The notes below the pieces were generated by a model, which made no database searches, was not told the DNA's origin, and worked only from the letters and a program-made list of their open reading frames with translations. Source: Glaciecola sp964446865 (GTDB lineage Bacteria; Pseudomonadota; Gammaproteobacteria; Enterobacterales; Alteromonadaceae). Taken from it: 64,000 bases of DNA. The translations under genes and the position numbers were made by a program. Position 1 is the stretch's first letter, and each line of letters begins with the position of its first letter. The stretch lies in assembly GCA_964446865.1 (NCBI GenBank), contig CAYURD010000005.1:34419-98418 (forward strand), in the 5' to 3' direction. This document shows positions 33,267 to 42,248 of this stretch, in pieces.

Positions 33267-35363
33267 ATGTCAGTCGTAAATCAAACAGTGCAAGACAATA
33301 TTTGTATTATTAGTATGGCTAATACGCCTGTTAATGCATTATCTAAGGCGATTAGGGTCGGCATCATAGACGCTATGAATGCAGCATTAGAAAACAATGA
33401 TGTTGAAGCCATCATTATTACAAGTGAACTCCCCTTATTTAGTGCAGGCGCAGATATATCAGAGTTTTCTGGTGGTGACTTGTCACCGATGTTGCCAGAA
33501 GTACTAAGCGTAATTGAAAATAGCAAAAAACCAGTGATAGCCGCCATTAACGGAGGCGCATTTGGTGGAGGCCTAGAATTAGCATTGGCGTGTCATTACC
33601 GAGTAAGCGTTGATGGCAACAAAGTGGGCTTGCCCGAGGTACATCTTGGTATTCTGCCAGGAGCAGGCGGTACTCAGCGCCTACCACGCCTTATCGCACC
33701 CGAACAGGCATTGCAAATGATTGTAAGTGGGGCGCCTACGCCGGTTAAAGCAATCTCCAGCTTGTTTTCTGAGATTACGCCTGCCGGTAATTTGCTCGTT
33801 TCTGCTATAACACTTGCTCAAAAAGTGAAAGAAATGCCCATTCCAGCGACCTGCAATATTAAGCTAGAGAGCAACGATGAGGTAAATGCTGTTTTTGAGC
33901 AAACCCGTCAGCAAGTGGCGGTAAAAGCGAGAGGCTTTTTTGCACCACTTAAATGCATAGATGCCGTGCAAGCCGCCTTTGATTTACCGTTCGATCAAGG
34001 GTTGGTAAAAGAGGGTGAATTATTCATGGAATGCATGAAAACACCCCAAGCGCGCGCTCAGCAGCACTTTTTCTTTGCTGAACGCGCTGCGGCTGCCTTA
34101 CCAAATGTGGCAAAGGGCACCAGCACGCGAGATATCGAAAAAGTCGCCATCATTGGCGCCGGCACAATGGGTGGCGGTATTGCCATGAATTTTGCAAACG
34201 CTGGCATTCCTGTTGTGATGTTAGAGCTTGAACAAGCCAATTTAGACAAAGGTCTTGCGGTAATTAGGCGCAATTACGAAAACTCTGCTAAAAAAGGCAA
34301 ACTCACTCAAGAGCAAGTCGAACAACGCATGGCCCTGCTAACAGGAACGACTACTTATGACGATTTGAGCGATGTAGATTTGGTGATTGAAGCGGTGTTT
34401 GAAAAAATGTCGGTCAAAAAGCAAGTGTTTCAAGCCTTAGACAAAGTATGTAAACAAGGTGCGATACTCGCCAGTAATACCTCAACGCTTGATTTAGATG
34501 AGATTGCACAGTGCGTGTCAAGACCGCAAGACGTGATTGGTCTGCACTTTTTCTCACCAGCAAATGTGATGAAGCTTCTTGAAATAGTGCAAGGCAAGCA
34601 GACGGCTGACGACGTTATTAAAACATCAATGAAGCTAGCAAAAACGATTAAGAAAGTTGGCGTGTTAGTGGGCGTATGCTTTGGTTTTGTTGGTAACAGA
34701 ATGATTGAAGTATATGGTCGCGAAGCTAACCGCCTAATGCTAGAAGGTGCTACGCCGGAACAAGTTGATAAGGTCATTTTTGACTTTGGCTTACCCATGG
34801 GCCCTTTTACTATGGGCGATATGGCAGGGCTTGATATAGGTTATTTTGTGCGACAGTCACGTAAAGCGTTTATCGAGCATGACCCCTCTTATTGCGCAGT
34901 CGCCGACGTGTTAGTCGAAGACGGTAGAGCAGGGCTTAAAGTAGGCAAAGGCGTTTACCTATACGAAAAAGGCAATCGTAAACCTATTCCTGACCCAAGC
35001 GTACTTGAGTTAGCTAAACAAAAAGCAGATGAGCTTGGCATAAAGCAAAGACAAATTTCTGATCAAGAAATTCTTGAGCGATGCATATTTCCATTAATTA
35101 ACGAAGGCGCAAATATTTTAGCAGAGGGTATTGCACAGCGTTCGAGTGATATTGATGTGATTTATGTTTATGGCTATGGCTTTCCTGTTTACCGAGGCGG
35201 TCCAATGAAGTACGCAGATGAAATTGGCCTCGATACCATCCTAAATAGAATGAAGCATTATCAAGAGAGCTTAGGTGAATATGGTAAGCATTGGTTTACC
35301 CCTTCACCATTACTTGAAGAATTGGTCGCAAATAAACAAACGTTTTCGAGCTACAAAGCCTAG
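33267..35363 (+). CDS. Bifunctional enoyl-CoA hydratase / 3-hydroxyacyl-CoA dehydrogenase (FadB/FadJ-like)
   Basis: The start is the ATG at 33267 with GAGG seven bases upstream; the GTG at 33255 is rejected. The 698-residue protein has an N-terminal crotonase domain (about 5-190: SAGADISEF oxyanion region, GLPEVHLGILPGAGGTQRLPR with the catalytic Glu), an NAD-binding domain starting VAIIGAGTMGGGIAM (about 295) and two 3HCDH C-terminal domains (VGNRM ... GLPMGPFTMGDMAGLD). It hydrates 2-enoyl-CoA and oxidises 3-hydroxyacyl-CoA in beta-oxidation. No thiolase partner (FadA/FadI) lies next to it. A 16-bp repeat array begins at the stop codon. Confidence 0.93.
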   Translation: MSVVNQTVQDNICIISMANTPVNALSKAIRVGIIDAMNAALENNDVEAIIITSELPLFSAGADISEFSGGDLSPMLPEVLSVIENSKKPVIAAINGGAFGGGLELALACHYRVSVDGNKVGLPEVHLGILPGAGGTQRLPRLIAPEQALQMIVSGAPTPVKAISSLFSEITPAGNLLVSAITLAQKVKEMPIPATCNIKLESNDEVNAVFEQTRQQVAVKARGFFAPLKCIDAVQAAFDLPFDQGLVKEGELFMECMKTPQARAQQHFFFAERAAAALPNVAKGTSTRDIEKVAIIGAGTMGGGIAMNFANAGIPVVMLELEQANLDKGLAVIRRNYENSAKKGKLTQEQVEQRMALLTGTTTYDDLSDVDLVIEAVFEKMSVKKQVFQALDKVCKQGAILASNTSTLDLDEIAQCVSRPQDVIGLHFFSPANVMKLLEIVQGKQTADDVIKTSMKLAKTIKKVGVLVGVCFGFVGNRMIEVYGREANRLMLEGATPEQVDKVIFDFGLPMGPFTMGDMAGLDIGYFVRQSRKAFIEHDPSYCAVADVLVEDGRAGLKVGKGVYLYEKGNRKPIPDPSVLELAKQKADELGIKQRQISDQEILERCIFPLINEGANILAEGIAQRSSDIDVIYVYGYGFPVYRGGPMKYADEIGLDTILNRMKHYQESLGEYGKHWFTPSPLLEELVANKQTFSSYKA

Positions 35364-35418
35364 CGAAGCGGAATATAAGCGAAGCGGAATATAAGCGAAG
35401 CGGAATATAAGCGAAGCG
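35362..35418 (+). repeat. 16-bp tandem repeat array, 3.5 units
   Basis: AGCGAAGCGGAATATA is repeated exactly at 35362-35377, 35378-35393 and 35394-35409, followed by a partial unit AGCGAAGCG (35410-35418). The first unit overlaps the TAG stop of the FadB-like gene; the array fills most of the spacer before the next dehydrogenase gene. Confidence 0.95.
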
Positions 35419-35460
35419 CAACATTAATCGTAAATAATTAAATTATGCAAAGGTATTAAC

Positions 35461-37260
35461 ATGCAAAATTATCAAGCACCATTGAGAGACACTCTGTTTG
35501 TCACCCAAGAATTACTCGAAATGCAAAGTCACTATGACAAGCTAGGATTTGATGAAGTCAGTGAGGATCTAGTCAAGGCTATATACCAAGAAGCCGGTAA
35601 ATTTGCTGAAAATATCCTTGCGCCAATAAACGCTATTGGCGACCAACAAGGGTGTCAATTTGATGATGGTGTTGTGACTACGCCTGATGGTTTCAAGGAA
35701 GCTTATGCACAATACGTAGAGGGCGGTTGGCCATCAATGGCACATGGCGAAGAATTTGGTGGACAAGGGCTACCTTATTCATTAGCAACCTCTATCGCAG
35801 AATGGTTCTCGGGCGCTAATCACTCGTGGGCAATGTATCCAGGTTTGAGCCAAGGGTGCATGGAAACGCTTAAATCTCATGGCACAAAAGAACAGCAAGA
35901 TGCGTTTTTATATAAGTTGATAGAAGGGGTTTGGACCGGCACGATGTGTTTGACAGAACCTCATTGTGGTTCAGATTTAGGAATGTTGAAGTGTAAAGCA
36001 GAGCCGCTCGACGACGGTACCTACAGCCTAACGGGCACTAAAATATTCATATCGGCAGGTGAACATGACATGTCAGACAATATTGTCCATATTGTGCTTG
36101 CACGTTTACCCGATGCACCGGCTGGTACACGCGGTATTTCTTTGTTTATTGTGCCTAAGTTCAATCTTGACGAAAACGGCGAGCCAGGAGAACGCAATGC
36201 GGTTAAATGTGGGTCTATTGAACACAAAATGGGCATTAAAGGTAGCGCCACTTGCGTGATTAATTTTGATGGGGCAAAAGCGCATCTAATTGGTCAGCCA
36301 AACCGTGGCTTAAATTGCATGTTCACGTTTATGAATATTGCACGCATTGGTACAGGAGTTGAAGGGTTATCGGCAATAGAAGCCGCCTTTCAGGGCGCAC
36401 TTGCGTATGCCAATGACCGCGTTCAGTTTCGTTCATTAAGTGGTGCTAAAAATCCAGATGGACCAGCCGATCCTATTATTGTGCATCCTGATGTACGACG
36501 CATGTTGCTTACTCAAAAGTCCTTAGCTGAGGGCAACAGAGCAATGGCTAACTATTGCATGAAACTTGTTGATATCACTACTTATGGCAGCGATGAAGGC
36601 GAGAAAAAACTAGCAGAAGCAAAACTTGCCTTGTTAACGCCGATTGTGAAAGCTTTTTTGACAGAAACAGCGCAAGAGGCCACTAGTTATGGTATGCAAG
36701 TTTATGGTGGCCATGGCTATATTGCAGAGTGGGGCATGGAACAACTTGCACGTGATACACGGATTTGTACGATGTACGAAGGAACAACTGGTATTCAAGC
36801 AATAGACTTACTTGCTCGTAAAATTATGGGGTCAAACGGAGAGTTACTCAACATTTTTACAGCTGAAATTAAGGACTATTGTAATCAGGTGCGCGGGAAT
36901 TCGCAATTTAACGCGTGGACTAATTCTCTTGATTCACACGTTGATGAATGGTTACAAATAACAAAGGATATAGGGCAATCTGCTGCCAATAACCCCGATG
37001 AACTCGGCGCGGCCGCAGTTGATTATTTAATGTATGCCGGATACGTGACGGTGGCTTATTTTTGGTTACAAATGGCCGTGATAGCACAGAAAAAACTGGA
37101 TGAGGGTACGACTGAGAAAGACTTTTATCAGGCAAAAATTCATACCGCTAAGTTTTATTTTGACCGCATGATGGCACGCACTCGTTCGCTAGTGTCAGCG
37201 ATTCATACTGGCTCAGACAACTTAATGGAAATGGATGCTGAGTTGTTTAAAGTAGGGTAA
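35461..37260 (+). CDS. Acyl-CoA dehydrogenase with C-terminal extension (DmdC-like)
   Basis: At 599 residues it is about 200 longer than ordinary acyl-CoA dehydrogenases, with the N-terminal and C-terminal extra domains of the DmdC (3-methylmercaptopropionyl-CoA dehydrogenase)/FadE-like group. Seen are TMCLTEPHCGSDLG (FAD loop, about 160), KIFISAGEHDM, YGGHGYIAEWGMEQLARD and the catalytic Glu in MYEGTTGIQAIDL (about 440). Substrate could be medium- or long-chain acyl-CoA or MMPA-CoA of DMSP breakdown; no other dmd gene is visible. Probably cotranscribed with the FadB-like gene across the repeat array. Confidence 0.9.
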   Translation: MQNYQAPLRDTLFVTQELLEMQSHYDKLGFDEVSEDLVKAIYQEAGKFAENILAPINAIGDQQGCQFDDGVVTTPDGFKEAYAQYVEGGWPSMAHGEEFGGQGLPYSLATSIAEWFSGANHSWAMYPGLSQGCMETLKSHGTKEQQDAFLYKLIEGVWTGTMCLTEPHCGSDLGMLKCKAEPLDDGTYSLTGTKIFISAGEHDMSDNIVHIVLARLPDAPAGTRGISLFIVPKFNLDENGEPGERNAVKCGSIEHKMGIKGSATCVINFDGAKAHLIGQPNRGLNCMFTFMNIARIGTGVEGLSAIEAAFQGALAYANDRVQFRSLSGAKNPDGPADPIIVHPDVRRMLLTQKSLAEGNRAMANYCMKLVDITTYGSDEGEKKLAEAKLALLTPIVKAFLTETAQEATSYGMQVYGGHGYIAEWGMEQLARDTRICTMYEGTTGIQAIDLLARKIMGSNGELLNIFTAEIKDYCNQVRGNSQFNAWTNSLDSHVDEWLQITKDIGQSAANNPDELGAAAVDYLMYAGYVTVAYFWLQMAVIAQKKLDEGTTEKDFYQAKIHTAKFYFDRMMARTRSLVSAIHTGSDNLMEMDAELFKVG

Positions 37261-37334
37261 AGTCGTTTAATGTCAGCAAAATTCGAGGCAAAAGCGTCGA
37301 TATTGCTGACAACTAAAATTTGAAGCTGATTGAC

Positions 37335-37369
37335 GATAGGCCCTTAGATATTATGTCTTAGGCTCTATC
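37335..37369. terminator. Imperfect hairpin between convergent genes
   Basis: Arms GATAGGCCCTTAGA and TCTTAGGCTCTATC pair at 11 of 14 positions around a seven-base loop, between the converging acyl-CoA dehydrogenase and LysR genes. A further 9-bp repeat (TGTCAGCAA 37271-37279 / TTGCTGACA 37303-37311) lies just before. Neither has a strong T-tract. Confidence 0.35.
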
Positions 37370-37388
37370 GTTCGTTTTGGTCAGGATA

Positions 37389-38291
37389 TTATTCAGGATT
37401 ATAAGCTTTAGCGACTTCTGCTATTTGTTCGCGCATCCATTGATGAGCGCTGTCATGATCAGCGCTTAAATGCCAGTATAAAAAATACTCTATGGGTGGC
37501 AGCTCAAACGGTACCTCATACATTGCAACATCATAGTGTTTGGCTAAATGATATGGCATACACGCAATCATATCTGTTTTAGAGATGGTACTTGGGACGG
37601 TCAAAAAGTGCTGACCTCGCATCATGACGTGGCGTTTTTTGCCTAATTTATCAAGTGCAATATCTATTGGGCCAGCGCCTTTAGGTCTGTTCGACACATT
37701 AAAGTGATGCAATGATAAGAAATTATCCATGGTCAATGCATTTTTGATATTGGGATGGTTTTTGCGTGCAACAACAACAAAACGATCTTTCGCAATGCAC
37801 TGTTTCTTCAAATGAACATCGGTAAATGTTGAGGCATCAGCGAAAAAGTCGAGATTACCGCTAGCCATAGACGACACTACCTTATTACGTCCCATTTCGT
37901 AATTAGTTAAGGTGATGTTGGGCGCGATATGCTGCAAACGTGCAAGCAAGCGAGGCATTATACTTACCTCTAAAATGTCACGGCTGGCAAAATTAAAAGC
38001 TTTTGTTGACGTTTCAGGCACAAAAATATGGCTTTGCTGGACACTTTTACGCAATAAACCCAATGCTTCTCTGGCAGGGACGATAATATTTTGTGCAACA
38101 GGCGTCGGCGTCATCGAATGACCTGTTCGCACAAACAATGGATCATTAAGCATATCTCTTAAACGTGCTAGCGAATTACTTACAGCCGGTTGAGTGATGC
38201 ATAAAACATCAGCGGCTTTTGTTAAACTACCAGCCGTATAAATGGCGTCAAAAACAGCAAAGAGATTTAAGTCAATTCGATGTAAATTCAT
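37389..38291 (-). CDS. LysR-family transcriptional regulator
   Basis: This 300-residue protein has a typical winged helix-turn-helix at about residues 6-65 (FDAIYTAGSLTKAADVLCITQPAVSNSLARLRDML) and a periplasmic-binding-like effector domain (about 90-295). Lacking an alignment I cannot name the subgroup; the N-terminal RIDLNLFAVFDAIY is typical of the NodD/LinR/PcpR-like branch. It is divergent from the MaoC dehydratase gene with 122 bases between, so it probably regulates that gene or the acyl-CoA genes. Confidence 0.9.
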   Translation of the reverse strand: MNLHRIDLNLFAVFDAIYTAGSLTKAADVLCITQPAVSNSLARLRDMLNDPLFVRTGHSMTPTPVAQNIIVPAREALGLLRKSVQQSHIFVPETSTKAFNFASRDILEVSIMPRLLARLQHIAPNITLTNYEMGRNKVVSSMASGNLDFFADASTFTDVHLKKQCIAKDRFVVVARKNHPNIKNALTMDNFLSLHHFNVSNRPKGAGPIDIALDKLGKKRHVMMRGQHFLTVPSTISKTDMIACMPYHLAKHYDVAMYEVPFELPPIEYFLYWHLSADHDSAHQWMREQIAEVAKAYNPE

Positions 38292-38413
38292 TTATAACCT
38301 TAAGGATGTATCAGAAAAATTAATAATTGCTTAACATAATAGTAAAGTTGATGTATTAATCAAATTAATAGTATAAATTGATATCGATTACTTAACTATA
38401 TACAAGGAACATC

Positions 38414-38851
38414 ATGCTAATTAATCAAATGCAAGTCGGTGATAGCGTTAGTGGTGAGGATTTTCATCAAATTAATCAAGCACAAATTCAACAATTCGCA
38501 GATTCTACAGGTGATCACCAGTGGATTCATTTAGACGTAGAGCGATGCAAAACAGACAGCCCTTATAAAACACCCATTGCCCACGGGTTTTTAACCTTAT
38601 CTCTAATGCCAAAAATGTTTGCTAACTGCGTGAGTGTTGACCCCTCTATAACCACTATGATCAACTATGGTATGGATTCATTGCGGTTTATAGAGGCCGT
38701 GCGCGTCGATGACGAAATCAAATATGCGTTTACGCTCGTTGATATAGAGAACAAAGATATAGGCAAATTATATAAGTTTGAAGGCAAAGTGTTGATTAAA
38801 GGAAGAGAGAAACCTGCGCTTGTTGGTACGTTTTTGAGCTTAATTATGTAG
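38414..38851 (+). CDS. MaoC-family (R)-specific enoyl-CoA hydratase
   Basis: AAGGAA precedes the ATG. The 145-residue hotdog-fold protein has the hydratase-2 motif: DSTGDHQWIHLD (catalytic Asp and His) followed by TPIAHGFLTLSL. Such enzymes hydrate trans-2-enoyl-CoA to (R)-3-hydroxyacyl-CoA, linking beta-oxidation to polyhydroxyalkanoates or handling unusual acyl chains. The gene is divergent from the LysR regulator, its likely controller. Confidence 0.88.
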   Translation: MLINQMQVGDSVSGEDFHQINQAQIQQFADSTGDHQWIHLDVERCKTDSPYKTPIAHGFLTLSLMPKMFANCVSVDPSITTMINYGMDSLRFIEAVRVDDEIKYAFTLVDIENKDIGKLYKFEGKVLIKGREKPALVGTFLSLIM

Positions 38852-39044
38852 TGCGACATAGTGCCATATAACACGACATCGCATGACTTTGGAGTTTACT
38901 AAGTAGAATGACACTCAACCCTTTTATTTTATTCAACAAGCCAGTGTCATTCACTATATGACTCACTCAATATCTGATCTAGTCTAATTGTCTGCACGTT
39001 AATGTTTTATACAAGACAAACTTTATATTATGACAGGACAAATT

Positions 39045-39353
39045 ATGCCAACTCGTCTGGGTGAAAATGAAATCAAACAGCAACTTCAGATATTAAATCA
39101 GAATGCCGGCGACACACATTGGGAAGTGATTGACGGTAAATTACATAAAACATTTAAATTTAAGAGTTTTATCCGTGCTTTTGGTTGGATGAGTCAAATT
39201 GCTATATGGGCCGAAAAGCTCAAACACCATCCTGAGTGGTTTAATGTGTATAACAAAGTTGTCATTGATTTAGTGACACATGATGTTGACGGGATCAGTG
39301 AATTGGACTTTGAACTCGCCACAAAAATGGAGTTATTTAAACCAAGTGCTTAA
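39045..39353 (+). CDS. phhB: Pterin-4a-carbinolamine dehydratase
   Basis: The start is the ATG at 39045 with AGGA seven bases upstream; an ATG at 39030 would overlap that site. The 102-residue protein contains the family motif EKLKHHPEWFNVYNKV followed by a Leu and THD, with the tandem His of the active site. It dehydrates 4a-hydroxytetrahydrobiopterin formed by phenylalanine hydroxylase, and may serve molybdopterin-related pterins. No phhA gene is visible nearby, so its role here is open. Confidence 0.93.
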   Translation: MPTRLGENEIKQQLQILNQNAGDTHWEVIDGKLHKTFKFKSFIRAFGWMSQIAIWAEKLKHHPEWFNVYNKVVIDLVTHDVDGISELDFELATKMELFKPSA

Positions 39354-39389
39354 AGAATAAGCGCTTGATAAAAATAATTAGTTTACTTG

Positions 39390-39417
39390 TTGCATCCTAA
39401 CAAACGCTATGTATAAT
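39390..39417 (+). promoter_or_regulatory. Sigma-70 promoter of the initiator tRNA
   Basis: TTGCAT (39390-39395), 16-base spacer, TATAAT (39412-39417), followed by a C/G-rich discriminator (ACGCCTC) of the type seen at stringently controlled tRNA promoters. The tRNA begins about 70 bases downstream. Confidence 0.75.
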
Positions 39418-39486
39418 ACGCCTCTCGTTGAGACAGACCTAATCGCAAATCGCGACATAGTGATGGCACAACATCCAGAATTCAGA

Positions 39487-39563
<77 letters not shown>

Positions 39564-39572
39564 TTGAAAGAG

Positions 39573-39592
39573 ACGCGCCCTTTGTGGCGCGT
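39573..39592 (+). terminator. Rho-independent terminator after tRNA-fMet
   Basis: Stem ACGCGCC/GGCGCGT with loop CTTTGT and a T-run, ten bases after the encoded CCA. Confidence 0.9.
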
Positions 39593-40027
39593 TTTTTATT
39601 GTCTGACCCAAGCAAAACCCTTTGCAATCATTTAGCTTCAATCATTTATACAACTGAACGAATAAACAACACTCATTAATCCTGACTCGTCGGGAATCTC
39701 TTAGAACTGCGCGATTTTAGCTAAGTCTCTGTTTTTATAAGTTTTGCAATAACATCAACCAGATCCCCGCCTTCGCGAGGATGACGAGGAAGTCTTAACC
39801 GATCAGTATTAGGCCTGCGCCTGAATGACGGAGGTATAAAGGGGATTTTTACTGGTAGATTAGTGTTACAGAGCGCAAGAATTCACTGTTGGTAACTTGC
39901 AAGACCATTAAATCATATATATCATACTAATAAGGGTTGGGTAATATTGTAATGCTAAGCCACTGATGTTGTGTTACACGTTAATTTTGCCATAAACAAT
40001 CTCAGTCCATTGTCAAAGAAGGTGTAT
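39593..40027. other. Intergenic region with REP-like remnants
   Basis: This 435-base spacer before the glycerol-3-phosphate dehydrogenase contains two short palindromic motifs listed separately and otherwise nothing that reads as a gene. The last 60 bases are in frame with the dehydrogenase but lack a start with ribosome binding site before 40028. Confidence 0.6.
39763..39832. repeat. Two REP-like palindromic motifs
   Basis: CCCCGCCTTCGCGAGGATGACG (split here as CCCCGCCTTCGCG, then AGGATGACG; within 39763-39786) and GGCCTGCGCCTGAATGACGG (39811-39830) resemble the widespread extragenic palindrome core CCTGCGCAGGAATGACG of proteobacteria. Both are degenerate; they need a genome-wide search to confirm. 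Confidence 0.5.
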
Positions 40028-41632
40028 ATGATTTTACGCGAAACAAATATCGAAAAATTAGCGTCTCAAGATTACGATGTGCTGATTATTGGTGCGGGCA
40101 TTAATGGCGCGGTGGCTGCGGCTTCTTTAAGTAGAAAAGGGGCGAAGGTCGCTATTATCGACAAAGGTGACTTTGCCGGTCATACTTCGTCTAACTCATC
40201 AAATCTTGCGTGGGGCGGCATAAAATACCTTGAAAATCATGAGTATTTGTTAGTCAATAAGCTTTGTAAGAGCCGAAATCATCTCATGAGAAGTTATCCT
40301 TCTACCGTGCAAGAGATACGCTTTTTAACGACTTTGCAAAAAGGGTTTCGGTTTCCAGCGTGGTTTGTTTTTATTGGCACGATTGTATATTGGCTGATGG
40401 GACGCTTTTTTACACAAAAACCCCAATTTTTGTCTACAGAAAAAATTAAACAATTAGAACCAGCGATTGACGTGTCGAACGCGCAAGGTGGTTTCGAGTA
40501 TTCTGATGCGTTTTTGCACGACAATGATGCCCGATTTGTCTATAACTTTGTGCGAACGGCTATGGATAATGGTGCGATTGTGGCTAACTATGTTGACGCA
40601 CAAAATAGTGTGAAAATAGGCGACACATGGGAAACAAAGGGTTCATGCCTTGAAACTGGGAAGACATTTACGATTAGGTCAAAAGCGATTATTAATGCTT
40701 GTGGCCCTATGGTTGACGAATATAACGCACGTATAAAACAGGAAACAGAGCATAACCACCTTTTCTCGAAAGGTGTTCATCTAATTGTGAAAAAACTCAC
40801 TAAGGTAGATAAGGTACTGGCATTTTTTGCGTCAGATGGCCGCTTATTCTTTGTGATACCGATGGGGCAAAGAACATGTATTGGTACTACCGATAATCAA
40901 GTTGAAAAACCAATCACAAGCGTAACAGATGAAGACCGGGAGTTTATTTTAGATAATGTTAATGCGCTTTTGAGCCTTGATAAGCCTCTCACCAAAAATG
41001 ATATTATTGCAGAGCGTTGGGGAGTAAGGCCACTAGCCATCAAAGGCGGGAAAGGCGAGGCTGATTGGGTGCAATTAAGTCGCAAACACGCAATTGATAT
41101 CAATAAATCGCAAAAATACATCAGCATATTTGGTGGCAAGCTAACCGATTGTATAAACGTTGGTGAAGAAGTCGCTGATATCATGCAAGATTTGGGTATT
41201 TCTTTAGCCCAACCTGGCGCCATTTGGTATGGCGAGTCTGATGCTGCGGTAAAAAAGGAATTTGAATATAGAGCCCAATTACTGGATTTAGATGCTATGA
41301 CACCTAGTTATTCATCTGAAAAATTATCGGTGCGTTTATGGAGACGATACGATATGCATGCATTTCAAATTTTGGATGAAATACAACGCGACCCGACACA
41401 AGCTGAGCAACTAATGGAAAACGCTGAATATATTCGCGCCGAGCTTCATCATTCAGCGCGCCGAGAAATGATCACGCGGTTAGAAGACTTTTTAAGACGT
41501 CGCTCAAAAATAGAAATGGTGCTCCGCAAAGACGAAATTGTGAATACCCCCGGTATTGATGAAGCATGTGAGATCCTATTTGGCGAGAAAGCAATGCAGA
41601 AAAAACAAGAGTATATAAGTCAATTGACATAA
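40028..41632 (+). CDS. glpD: FAD-dependent glycerol-3-phosphate dehydrogenase
   Basis: The start is the ATG at 40028, shortly after AAGAAGG; the longer frame from 39971 lacks a ribosome binding site. The 534-residue protein opens with a dinucleotide-binding motif (DVLIIGAGINGAVAAASLSR), followed by TSSNSSNLAWGGIKYLE as in GlpD, and a C-terminal domain of helices. It oxidises sn-glycerol 3-phosphate to dihydroxyacetone phosphate and feeds electrons to quinone at the inner membrane. No glpK or glpF neighbours are present, so it stands apart from a glycerol operon, and could be a paralogue with another substrate. Confidence 0.85.
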   Translation: MILRETNIEKLASQDYDVLIIGAGINGAVAAASLSRKGAKVAIIDKGDFAGHTSSNSSNLAWGGIKYLENHEYLLVNKLCKSRNHLMRSYPSTVQEIRFLTTLQKGFRFPAWFVFIGTIVYWLMGRFFTQKPQFLSTEKIKQLEPAIDVSNAQGGFEYSDAFLHDNDARFVYNFVRTAMDNGAIVANYVDAQNSVKIGDTWETKGSCLETGKTFTIRSKAIINACGPMVDEYNARIKQETEHNHLFSKGVHLIVKKLTKVDKVLAFFASDGRLFFVIPMGQRTCIGTTDNQVEKPITSVTDEDREFILDNVNALLSLDKPLTKNDIIAERWGVRPLAIKGGKGEADWVQLSRKHAIDINKSQKYISIFGGKLTDCINVGEEVADIMQDLGISLAQPGAIWYGESDAAVKKEFEYRAQLLDLDAMTPSYSSEKLSVRLWRRYDMHAFQILDEIQRDPTQAEQLMENAEYIRAELHHSARREMITRLEDFLRRRSKIEMVLRKDEIVNTPGIDEACEILFGEKAMQKKQEYISQLT

Positions 41633-42248
41633 GTTGTTGACCATATTCGACTACTGATTTTTAGCAGGTTTTTTAATCGTCATCAATCCCCATCAATCGC
41701 CATAAAGGCATCTTGCAATGGGTAGTGTTATGCAGATTAATGCTGGGTGAATCGCATATCTTCTGTCTGGTTGATAAGTTAAAAGATTGCTTGGGCATTT
41801 TACGATTTTGTGTACTACACTTCGTTGTAATAAAACAACTCTGCATCTCTGATCCTTTTCTAGGTGTGCTCTCAAAAGTCTGAGCACAAACACTAAAATC
41901 GTATTTATCATACAATACGATGCATTTAAGATTTCTAATCTATATTTTTTGTTTTTAAAACTAACCCTTTGATATAATTTAAATTTATTAAAAATAATAA
42001 ACGTAAAATATTTTATTTATTTAATTAACTTGATTATCAATATACGTTTTAATGTTAATTTAATGTATATATTTGTTGATAATTTGAAATTATTGGTTAT
42101 ATTATAATATAAATAAGCGAGAGCTTATTACTGAGACGTAAATCTTAGTACAGATGTAAAACATTAAACAAGTTACACACGTTAAGCATTACACACTATT
42201 TATTACTAACACGAATTATAGTAAACAATTCTATAATAGGGGCTAATT
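41633..42248. other. Long AT-rich regulatory region before the TonB receptor
   Basis: These 616 bases are very AT-rich from 41930 on. I find a 17-bp motif shared with the GntR gene (41901-41917), a possible promoter TTGAAA (42084-42089), 18-base spacer, TATAAA (42108-42113), and a 7-bp hairpin with GAGA loop (AATAAGC-GAGA-GCTTATT, 42112-42129). An 80-codon minus-strand frame at 41673-41915 looks random. A long 5' region is usual for TonB receptor genes under substrate control. Confidence 0.6.
41901..41917. promoter_or_regulatory. 17-bp motif shared with GntR promoter, copy 1
   Basis: GTATTTATCATACAATA is identical to 51640-51656. It contains the inverted repeat GTAT-N5-ATAC, and on the other strand TTGTATGATAA fits the FCD/FadR-type operator pattern TnGTnnnAC/TnA except for one base. 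It lies 332 bases upstream of the receptor start. Candidate operator of the regulator at 51695. Confidence 0.6.

Noticed and set aside
41673..41915. Minus-strand frame of 80 codons upstream of the TonB receptor
   Set aside because: Cys/Thr/Ser-rich random-looking product, a second overlapping frame in another phase, and no start signal.
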